NCBI GenBank assembly: GCA_044507115.1
Contig: JBIQJZ010000002.1
Span: 1-35,938, forward strand
Direction: 5' to 3'
Source of the DNA: Chryseosolibacter sp044507115
GTDB taxonomy: Bacteria > Bacteroidota > Bacteroidia > Cytophagales > Cyclobacteriaceae
Length of the DNA: 35,938 nucleotides
Positions 8,983 through 15,878 of this stretch are shown here, piece by piece (position 1 is the first letter of the stretch; each line of letters begins with the position of its first letter). The notes below the pieces were generated by a model. It searched no databases. It saw only the letters and a program-made list of their open reading frames with translations, and was not told where the DNA came from. A program made the translations under genes and the position numbers.

Positions 8983-8998
8983 CTGGCACGGAGCTTGT
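8983..8998 (+). promoter_or_regulatory. Sigma-54-like -24/-12 promoter
   Basis: CTGGCACG-GAGC-TTGT matches the sigma-54 consensus YTGGCACG-N4-TTGC at every position except the final C. It lies about 40 bp before the ATG of the secreted protein at 9039, the right distance. Whether this genome encodes RpoN cannot be seen here. Confidence 0.4.
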
Positions 8999-9038
8999 CT
9001 CTTTTGTGTTATCTTACTAACCACTGAAGGGGACTGAC

Positions 9039-9425
9039 ATGAGAAAGTTATTATTGGGGGCGTTGTTATCCGTCGTTGCCTGGAATGCTGAGGCCTATAT
9101 TTCCGGGATTGCCATTCAAACCGAGAAGAGTTCCAACATGCAAGTGTACATCAATGGAAAACTCTTCAACAAGGAGCCAGGAAACTTTGTACGGATCAAG
9201 AGTAAACCCGGGCTCTTCCACGTCAAGGTCAAAGTCCTCAACCCTCACGATAATGTTTATTATGTCGTCAAGCGCGATATCCGTGTGGAGAAAGGATATG
9301 AGTTTTTCTATCGCATCGTCTTCTCGAAAAACCAGCCTCCAAGAATACAAGAGGTCAGACGATACCCGGTATACAGCAAATACTTTTTGAACCCGGTGCT
9401 CTATAACCGGCATCCTACGAGTTAG
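9039..9425 (+). CDS. Small secreted protein, family not recognised
   Basis: A 128-residue protein with a clear signal peptide (MRKLLLGALLSVVAWNAEA). The mature part is mostly alternating strands: VYINGKLFNKEPGNFVRIKSKPGLFHVKVKVL, then YYVVKRDIRVEKGYEFFYRIVF, suggesting a single beta-sandwich. This pattern (ingested name-like strand, 'NGK', then 'PG.h.hkvkv') resembles the N-terminal part of DUF4476-type Bacteroidota proteins, but the C-terminal DUF4476 helices are missing; the resemblance is weak. The C-terminal 25 residues are Tyr/Arg/Pro-rich. A purine-rich GAAGGGG precedes the ATG. It is monocistronic, with a sigma-54-like promoter in front and a convergent gene 7 bp after it. Confidence 0.7.
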   Translation: MRKLLLGALLSVVAWNAEAYISGIAIQTEKSSNMQVYINGKLFNKEPGNFVRIKSKPGLFHVKVKVLNPHDNVYYVVKRDIRVEKGYEFFYRIVFSKNQPPRIQEVRRYPVYSKYFLNPVLYNRHPTS

Positions 9426-9432
9426 CTGATAG

Positions 9433-9768
9433 CTAAGTCCTGCGCTTTCCCCCAGGCGTGCGACGCGCCCGAAGCAACAAGACTACAACTACGCCTATCA
9501 CAATCAGGTTCAATGGAATCACCGGGAAGAAATGCCAGGTGTGGTTGAAAGGTGCGCCCACCAGCCATCCGATGAATCCGAAGACAACGCCAAAGATACT
9601 TCCAAAGACCCCGGCGATGCCGCCGATCAGTCCTCCAATGAGTCCGAAAATACCTCCGAGCACACCTCCCAGAATTCCAAACACCCCGGCGATACCACCG
9701 ATGATTATCGGGAACATGAGTACGCAAATAATCACGATGAGGATAGTAGTAAGGGAACGTGATTCCAT
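9433..9768 (-). CDS. Glycine-zipper membrane protein, unknown function
   Basis: A 111-residue integral membrane protein when started at the ATG at 9768 (MESRSLTTILIV); an ATG at 9792 would add 8 residues. After a hydrophobic helix (about 5-24), residues 23-70 carry Gly at every third or fourth position. The segment IGGIAGVFG occurs twice, 25 residues apart. A short FNHTWHFFPVIP linker and a second hydrophobic helix (about 84-100) lead to a basic tail (RARRTPGGKRR). Such glycine zippers pack helices tightly or form oligomers. I do not recognise a named family. It is a single gene, convergent with the secreted protein before it and 130 bp downstream of fadE. Confidence 0.65.
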   Translation of the reverse strand: MESRSLTTILIVIICVLMFPIIIGGIAGVFGILGGVLGGIFGLIGGLIGGIAGVFGSIFGVVFGFIGWLVGAPFNHTWHFFPVIPLNLIVIGVVVVLLLRARRTPGGKRRT

Positions 9769-9898
9769 AGGGACGCGATTAGTTTGTGCCATTCCCCGAC
9801 TCAAATAGCATTCCAGTCTTGGAAATGTCTGTTTTTCGCCAGGTTCAGCCCTTGCACGCGCTGAACTGTTCATCGGCGAACAAACTATTGTCCGGAAT

Positions 9899-11701
9899 TC
9901 AGAATGGATAATGCCCTTTCTCGATCACGTGATCCGCCACTCTTCTCCTGGCCTGCTTGAGGTTGTAGGGATCAATCTTGGTAAACCGACGCAGGCCCAG
10001 AAGCATCAAGCGAAGTTCATCGCCCTCCGCGAAACTACTGATTGCCTCCTTGCCCGCGGCTTCTGCCAACGATGTGGCATGGTGAAGATAGATCAGCGCG
10101 AGATCCTTTTCGATCGAAACATTCTCTTCACCACGCATTCCTGCGAGTTTTTCTACGCGCAGTAGCACCGATTCTGCCACATAAATCTCAATCAGCATAT
10201 CCGCGAGGTTCATCAGAATCTCCTGTTCTTCCGACAGCTTCATCATGAACTTTTGGACCGCAGCACCTGCAATCATCAGCCCCGCCTTCTTAAGCCCAGC
10301 GAGCACCTTCTTCTCCTTTGCGAATAGTCCTGTATCATCAGTTCCTGTCAGGTCGGGAACAGCCACCAACTCTTTCTGCACAGCCATTGCGGGCGTCATC
10401 AGATCGAGTTGTCCCTTCATTGCACGCTTCAGCAACATATCTACTGTTAGCATCCGGTTGATCTCGTTCGTGCCTTCAAATATCCGGTTGATGCGTGCAT
10501 CTCTATATGCCCGATCCATAGGACCCTCCGCTGAGAAGCCCATGCCACCGTATATCTGCACACCCTCGTCAACGACAAAGTCTAACACCTCCGAGCTGTG
10601 AACCTTCATGATTGCGCATTCAATCGCAAAATCTTCCAGGGATTTCAGCCTTGCCTTGCCGCTGTCCATACCCGACGCAACAAGCGCGTTGTAAGCATCA
10701 TCAATATTCTGACCCGCGCGGTAACAAGCGGCTTCACTCGCGTAGGTTCGCACAGCCATCTCGGCAATTTTGTGCTTGATCGCTCCGAAGTTAGCGATGG
10801 CAGTGCCAAACTGTTTCCGCTCGCGCGCATAGTTCACGGCCGTTGAGATAGTCTTCTTACTTCCGCCGACGGCGGCAACAGCAAGTTTGATCCTGCCGAT
10901 GTTGAGTATATTGACGGCGATCTTGAACCCATTCTCACGTTCCGACAGCATGTTCTCAGCAGGGACCTTACAATCATTGAAGAAGATCTGGCGTGTTGAC
11001 GAGCCTTTGATACCCATCTTGCGTTCTTCTTCGTTCATCGTAATTCCTCCGAATGACCGCTCGACAATAAAAGCACTCAGGTTTTTGTCGTCGCCAATCT
11101 TTGCAAAGACAATAAATACATCTGCGAAACCTCCATTGGTGATCCACATCTTCTGACCGTTGAGGAGATAGTGCTTACCATCAGGTGTCGGCGTGGCGCT
11201 TGTCTTTCCGCTGTTTGCATCCGAACCCGAATCCGGTTCTGTAAGGCAATACGCCGCCTTCCATTCGCCATTAGCAAGTTTGGGAAGATATTTTTGCTTC
11301 TGCTCATCGTTCCCGTAATAGAGGATCGGGAGTGTACCAATACCAGTATGTGCCGACAGTGCGACCGCGACAGAAAACCCGCCTCCAATCACCTCTGCCA
11401 CGAGCATCGTCGTATTGAAGTCCATACCAAATCCCCCGTACTCCGGAGGAACAGACGTTCCAAGCAAACCGAGTTCGCCCGCAGCGTCGAGCAGGGATGG
11501 CATCAGCTTTGGATCTTTCATCGAATCAATCTCATCCAGTCTGGGGAAAACCTCCTTGTCGAGGAAGTCCTTACACTGTTGTTCAATCATCTTTTGCTCT
11601 TCGGTGAATTCTTCGGGTATAAAAATCTCCCGGGCCGCTGTTTCCCTGATGAGAAACTCACCTCCACGGATCGCCCGATTTGTTTCAGATGATGTTGCCA
11701 T
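9899..11701 (-). CDS. fadE: Acyl-CoA dehydrogenase, FadE of a fadNAE-type operon
   Basis: A FAD enzyme performing the first step of beta-oxidation, acyl-CoA to trans-2-enoyl-CoA. Its 600 residues are about 200 longer than classic acyl-CoA dehydrogenases, as in the FadE class of Bacillus subtilis. The canonical core is at about 25-425: YCLTEPDSGSDA (FAD/substrate site, 151-162), WITNGGFADVF, and RIFEGTNEINR with the catalytic Glu409. The C-terminal ~180 residues form an additional helical domain ending in KGHYPF. It is the last gene of the operon, 25 bp after fadA. Substrate chain length cannot be told from the sequence. Confidence 0.93.
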   Translation of the reverse strand: MATSSETNRAIRGGEFLIRETAAREIFIPEEFTEEQKMIEQQCKDFLDKEVFPRLDEIDSMKDPKLMPSLLDAAGELGLLGTSVPPEYGGFGMDFNTTMLVAEVIGGGFSVAVALSAHTGIGTLPILYYGNDEQKQKYLPKLANGEWKAAYCLTEPDSGSDANSGKTSATPTPDGKHYLLNGQKMWITNGGFADVFIVFAKIGDDKNLSAFIVERSFGGITMNEEERKMGIKGSSTRQIFFNDCKVPAENMLSERENGFKIAVNILNIGRIKLAVAAVGGSKKTISTAVNYARERKQFGTAIANFGAIKHKIAEMAVRTYASEAACYRAGQNIDDAYNALVASGMDSGKARLKSLEDFAIECAIMKVHSSEVLDFVVDEGVQIYGGMGFSAEGPMDRAYRDARINRIFEGTNEINRMLTVDMLLKRAMKGQLDLMTPAMAVQKELVAVPDLTGTDDTGLFAKEKKVLAGLKKAGLMIAGAAVQKFMMKLSEEQEILMNLADMLIEIYVAESVLLRVEKLAGMRGEENVSIEKDLALIYLHHATSLAEAAGKEAISSFAEGDELRLMLLGLRRFTKIDPYNLKQARRRVADHVIEKGHYPF

Positions 11702-11726
11702 GTCTATTTGGTTATTGATTCCTGAT

Positions 11727-12902
11727 CTAGTTAAGTAACTCGTAAATTCCAGCTACACCCTGTCCACCACCAACACAGGCGGTGACTATGCCATACTTCT
11801 TTTTCTGTCTTCTCAGTTCATTGAACAGCTGAACAGAAAGTCGCGCGCCCGACGATCCCAACGGGTGCCCTACTGCAATCGCTCCTCCGTTCGGATTGAG
11901 TTTTACTGGATCGATACCGAGCTCCCGAACCACAGCCAACGACTGTGCGGCAAATGCTTCATTCAGTTCTATCACATCGATGTCCTGAAGATTCATGTCG
12001 GCGATTTTGAGCGCCTTGGGAACTGCGGCAACCGGACCGATTCCCATTATACGCGGATCGACACCTCCCGCCGCGTAGCTGATCATCCGCGCGATCGGCG
12101 TTACATTCAATTGCTTCATCATGCGCTCCGACATCACGATAACGAATGCCGCACCGTCAGAAGTTTGCGATGAGTTTCCTGCTGTCACTGTTCCACCCAT
12201 TGAAAACACCGGCTTCAACTTAGCAAGTGCCTCCAGTGTCGTGTCTGCCCGAATTCCTTCATCCGTATCTACTACAAATTCTCTTGTCTTCTTCTGATTG
12301 TTCTCGTCGACAAAGACTTCCTTGACAGTGATCGGCACGGTCTCATCCTTGAATTTCCCAGCCTTTACCGCGGCCGCAGCCTTCATGTGCGAGTGATACG
12401 CGAACTCGTCCTGATCCTGGCGCGATACCTTGAACTGCTTCGCAACTTCCTCCGCGGTCAGCCCCATACTCGTATAATAGTCGGGATTGTCCCGGGCGAT
12501 GGTGTAATTCAAGGCTGTCTTCCAGCCCATCACCGGCACAAGCGACATCGATTCTGTTCCGCCGGCGATGATGATATCCGCTTGCTTCGCGTGGATTCGC
12601 GCACACGCGATATGAATTGCTTCAATCCCAGATCCGCAATAGCGGTTGACTATTAGTCCGGGAACCTCCTTCCCGAGCGCCAGCAGCGAGATCATGCGTC
12701 CCATCTGCATGCCTTGCTCCGCTTCCGGTACTGCGTTTCCGACGATCAGATCGTCGACCATCCCGCTCTCCAACCCCGGAACAGATTTTACGAGATGCTT
12801 GATCACATCGGAAGCAAGGTCATCAGGCCTGACAAATCGAAAACCACCTCGCTTTGCTTTTCCGACAGCGGTTCGAAATCCTGCAACTATGTATGCGTTC
12901 AT
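11727..12902 (-). CDS. fadA: Acetyl-CoA acyltransferase (3-ketoacyl-CoA thiolase)
   Basis: The last step of beta-oxidation, thiolysis of 3-ketoacyl-CoA to acetyl-CoA and a shortened acyl-CoA. At 391 residues it has the normal length, the same as B. subtilis FadA as I recall it. All catalytic residues are visible: Cys89 in NRYCGSG, His346 in NGGAIAVGHPLGSSGAR, and Cys376 in CVGGGQG, plus the NEAFAAQ motif (314-320). It lies 37 bp downstream of fadN and is followed by fadE. The context favours degradation over biosynthetic acetoacetyl-CoA synthesis. Confidence 0.95.
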   Translation of the reverse strand: MNAYIVAGFRTAVGKAKRGGFRFVRPDDLASDVIKHLVKSVPGLESGMVDDLIVGNAVPEAEQGMQMGRMISLLALGKEVPGLIVNRYCGSGIEAIHIACARIHAKQADIIIAGGTESMSLVPVMGWKTALNYTIARDNPDYYTSMGLTAEEVAKQFKVSRQDQDEFAYHSHMKAAAAVKAGKFKDETVPITVKEVFVDENNQKKTREFVVDTDEGIRADTTLEALAKLKPVFSMGGTVTAGNSSQTSDGAAFVIVMSERMMKQLNVTPIARMISYAAGGVDPRIMGIGPVAAVPKALKIADMNLQDIDVIELNEAFAAQSLAVVRELGIDPVKLNPNGGAIAVGHPLGSSGARLSVQLFNELRRQKKKYGIVTACVGGGQGVAGIYELLN

Positions 12903-12939
12903 GTTGTGTTGTTTTAATTCTCTCTGACTGCTTACTTGA

Positions 12940-15339
12940 TCAATTCCTCAACGGTTTCCCTCCCGTCAGGATCGACTGTATTCTTTCCAGCGTTTTCTTT
13001 TCTCCGCACAACGACACAAACGCTTCGCGTGCGAGATCCAGCAGATACTGCTCGCTGACTTCCTGCGCAGAGGTGAGGTCTCCACCGCACATGATGTAAG
13101 CCAACTTGTTCGCAATCTTGGCATCGTGTTCGGTTATGTAGTTACCCATCCGCATACCCTGAACGCCAGCGAGGAACAAGGCCATGCCCGTCCGTCCTTG
13201 CACGCGAATGTTCCTGGATTGTTGCGGCATTGTGTATCCGGCCTCCGCCAGCTCGATTACCGCTCTCTTGGCATCGGATATCTGGCGGTCGCGGTTCATC
13301 GACACGCGGTCGAATGGACGCAAAATATTCATCTCACGAGCTTCTTCCGCGGATAGCGCCACTTTCGCCGTAGCAATATTCATGAATGCATTCTGTAGAG
13401 CATTCAGTTCGACATCCCCCTCCTGGAAGCGCTCACTAACTCGTTTCGTCAACTCTTTCGTTCCGCCACCGGCCGGAATCAGGCCAACGCCCACTTCGAC
13501 CAAGCCGATATAGGCCTCCGCAGTAGCTTGCGCAATGTCCGCGTGAAGCGTCATCTCACAACCTCCTCCCAGCGTACGCCCTTGCGGACACACAGCTACG
13601 GGTATCGACGAATATCGCAAACGCATGGTTGAGTTCTGAAAGGCGCGGACCATGAAATCCAATTCATCGTAGTCCTGCTCGATGGAGTACATGAACACAA
13701 GGCCAAGGTTTGCACCGAGTGAAAAGTCCGCACCCTGATGTCCTACAACCAGACCGCGATATTCCTTTTCCGCGACGTCTATAGCTTTGTTCAGTCCTTC
13801 CATCACTGCAGAGCCAAGCGTAAAACTCTTGCTGTGCCACGAAAAGTTAATGACACCATCTCCGAGGTCGGTGATTTTCGACTCTGCATTATTCCAAATA
13901 ACATTGGCAGAGCGATTCTCCAGAATGATAAACGCGTCGCGCCCCGGAATCAGTTTATAACTCCTGGTGGGGATATCATAGTACGCACGCTTACCGTCTT
14001 CAACCTTGTAAAAGCTTTTGTGGCCAGCTGCCAGCATTTCCGAAACCCACGACGCGGGTTTGTACCCAGCCTTTTCCATTTCCGCCGCGGTCTTTTCCAC
14101 GCCGACCGCATCCCAGGTGTCAAATGGGCCGAGTTCCCATCCGAAACCCGCACACAGAGCGTCGTCAATCTTGTACAACTCATCCGCAATCTCAGGGATA
14201 CGATTGCTAGCATACTGGAATAAGCCGTAGAACGAATCGCGATAAAATTCGCCAGCTTTGTCTTGGCCCGCGAACAATACCTGGAAGCGCTGGCGCAAGT
14301 CATCAATCGCCTTCGTTGTCTCAAGTGTTGGGAAGCGAACTTTTGCCTTTGGCTGATACTCGAGTGTCTTCAGGTCAAGCGTGAGGATTTCAGTCTCACC
14401 TTTCGCGTTCTTGGTCTTCTTATAGAATCCCTGTCCAGTCTTGTCACCGAGCCATTTGTTCTGCTCCAACTTGGTAATGACATCGGGAAGCTTGAACATG
14501 TCTCGCGACTCGTCGTCCTTCAGCCCGGTGTGAAGATTCTGGGCCACTTTGATCATCGTATCCAAGCCGACTACGTCCGATGTGCGGAAGGTAGCTGACT
14601 TGGGACGTCCGATCACCGGTCCGGTAAGCTTATCGACTTCATCAACGCTAAGGTCGAACTTGCGCATGGAGTCGACGACTTTCATGATTGAATAGATGCC
14701 GACACGGTTGGCAATGAACGCCGGTGTATCCTTGCAAAGCACCGTCCTCTTGCCAAGGAACAAGTCGCCGTAGTGCATCAGGAACTGTACAATCTCCGGA
14801 TCGGTCTTTTGCGTAGGAATGATCTCAAGCAACCGCAGGTATCGCGGCGGATTGAAGAAGTGCGTGCCACAGAAATATTTCTGGAAGTCCTCGCTACGGC
14901 CTTCCGCCATCAAGTGGATCGGAATGCCCGAGGTGTTGGAAGTAATGAGTGTACCAGGTCTGCGGTGTTTCTCGACTTCGTCGTAAAGCTTCTTCTTGAT
15001 CTCGAGGTTCTCAACCACGACTTCGATCGTCCAGTCATAATCCGCAATGCGGACCATATCATCGGAGAAGTTTCCGAGTGTTATTCGCGACGCAAATTTC
15101 TTGCTGAACAGTGGAGCAGGATTCGCCTTGATCGCCGCATCAAAAGATGATTGTACGATGCGATTCCGGACAACTTTGTTGTCAAGCGAGAGGCCCTTCT
15201 TCTTCTCGTCTTCGTTAAGTTCGCTCGGCGCGATGTCCAATAGCAGAACCTCGACCCCGATATTCGCAAAGTGACAGGCAATGCGGGAGCCCATGATGCC
15301 GGATCCAAGAACGGCGACTTTTCTGATAGTGCGATTCAT
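12940..15339 (-). CDS. fadN: 3-hydroxyacyl-CoA dehydrogenase / enoyl-CoA hydratase fusion
   Basis: A 799-residue bifunctional enzyme for the middle steps of beta-oxidation. The order is dehydrogenase first, hydratase last, the reverse of E. coli FadB and the same as B. subtilis FadN. The NAD-binding Rossmann motif is VAVLGSGIMGSRIA (about 8-21). The dehydrogenase signature GTHFFNPPRYLRLLEIIP is at about 158-175. The C-terminal hydratase/crotonase part carries GHQGADFSLGANL (oxyanion hole) and both glutamate motifs, LGGGCEMTLHAD and LVEVGVGLIPAGGGT. Start ATG at 15339, 20 bp after the marR stop, so both are probably on one transcript. Confidence 0.94.
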   Translation of the reverse strand: MNRTIRKVAVLGSGIMGSRIACHFANIGVEVLLLDIAPSELNEDEKKKGLSLDNKVVRNRIVQSSFDAAIKANPAPLFSKKFASRITLGNFSDDMVRIADYDWTIEVVVENLEIKKKLYDEVEKHRRPGTLITSNTSGIPIHLMAEGRSEDFQKYFCGTHFFNPPRYLRLLEIIPTQKTDPEIVQFLMHYGDLFLGKRTVLCKDTPAFIANRVGIYSIMKVVDSMRKFDLSVDEVDKLTGPVIGRPKSATFRTSDVVGLDTMIKVAQNLHTGLKDDESRDMFKLPDVITKLEQNKWLGDKTGQGFYKKTKNAKGETEILTLDLKTLEYQPKAKVRFPTLETTKAIDDLRQRFQVLFAGQDKAGEFYRDSFYGLFQYASNRIPEIADELYKIDDALCAGFGWELGPFDTWDAVGVEKTAAEMEKAGYKPASWVSEMLAAGHKSFYKVEDGKRAYYDIPTRSYKLIPGRDAFIILENRSANVIWNNAESKITDLGDGVINFSWHSKSFTLGSAVMEGLNKAIDVAEKEYRGLVVGHQGADFSLGANLGLVFMYSIEQDYDELDFMVRAFQNSTMRLRYSSIPVAVCPQGRTLGGGCEMTLHADIAQATAEAYIGLVEVGVGLIPAGGGTKELTKRVSERFQEGDVELNALQNAFMNIATAKVALSAEEAREMNILRPFDRVSMNRDRQISDAKRAVIELAEAGYTMPQQSRNIRVQGRTGMALFLAGVQGMRMGNYITEHDAKIANKLAYIMCGGDLTSAQEVSEQYLLDLAREAFVSLCGEKKTLERIQSILTGGKPLRN

Positions 15340-15359
15340 AATTTCAGATTAACCTTGTG

Positions 15360-15809
15360 TCATCCAGATGTTGACCGTTGATAAATATTATTGCTCTCGA
15401 TAGTCCCCTGGATTTCCCGAAGAACTTCGAAGAAAGTATTCAGTTTTTTCCCGTCGATTCGCGACCGGATCGCTTCGTTAAAGCGGAGTACCGTCTCGCG
15501 CGACTTCTCCTTTTTTGTCCGTCCCTTTTTTGTCAGAGCGATCCGAACTTTGCGGCGGTCATCCGGGTCGGCTTCGCGATAGATCAAACCTTTCTCTTCC
15601 ATTGTCTTCAAGAGACGTGAGAGGCTGCGCGCTTCCAGTCCCATCAATGGCGCAATCTTCGTCGCCGGCGTGCCTTCCGAGTGAATGTTGAGCAATACAA
15701 ATCCCATCGACATGGTAAGGTCATGCCTCGCTGCCTGCTGATTGTACATGCGCGCGATAGCGTGCCAGGTAGCCTTGATTCCATGGTCAACTGTATCCTC
15801 CCTCCGCAT
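15360..15809 (-). CDS. MarR-family regulator, likely controls the fad operon
   Basis: A 149-residue winged-helix protein. The recognition helix region reads ATKIAPLMGLEARSLSRLLKTMEEKGLIYR, and the wing is DPDDRRKVRIALTKKG, the classic MarR DDRR motif. Flanking helices form the dimer interface. It is the first gene of the marR-fadN-fadA-fadE unit, with only 20 bp to fadN, so it is probably autoregulated and represses the operon until an acyl-CoA or fatty acid binds (inference by analogy with other MarR regulators). B. subtilis uses a TetR-type FadR for the same operon, so the regulator class differs. Two palindromes lie in its promoter region. Confidence 0.88.
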   Translation of the reverse strand: MRREDTVDHGIKATWHAIARMYNQQAARHDLTMSMGFVLLNIHSEGTPATKIAPLMGLEARSLSRLLKTMEEKGLIYREADPDDRRKVRIALTKKGRTKKEKSRETVLRFNEAIRSRIDGKKLNTFFEVLREIQGTIESNNIYQRSTSG

Positions 15810-15828
15810 CGTTTTTTTTGAAGCCGAA

Positions 15829-15872
15829 CGAAGTTAATCAATTTGTTCTGCATGCAGAGTATTTCCGGAAAT
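15829..15872 (-). promoter_or_regulatory. marR-fad promoter with two palindromic operator candidates
   Basis: Read on the minus strand, a -7-like box TAACTTCG (15836-15829; one base off TAnnTTTG) lies 20 bp before the marR ATG. Just upstream are two perfect 12-bp palindromes, TCTGCATGCAGA (15847-15858) and ATTTCCGGAAAT (15861-15872), two bases apart, covering the spacer and the -33 region. This is where a repressor would block RNA polymerase. Which palindrome is used, if either, is unknown. Confidence 0.45.
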
Positions 15873-15878
15873 TTTTTC

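Noticed and set aside
9458..9808. Plus-strand frames opposite the glycine-zipper gene, rich in Pro, Ser and Thr
   Set aside because: Gly codons read in reverse give Pro/Ser/Thr runs, so these are shadows of the minus-strand repeat.
9843..9866. Inverted repeat GTTCAGC...GCTGAAC downstream of fadE
   Set aside because: Seven-base arms with a 10-base loop and no T run; too weak to call a terminator or operator.
9923..9934. Palindrome GATCACGTGATC, reminiscent of parS
   Set aside because: Only the CACGTG core agrees with parS. It lies in the conserved C-terminal coding part of fadE and 22 kb from the other sites, so it is likely coincidental.
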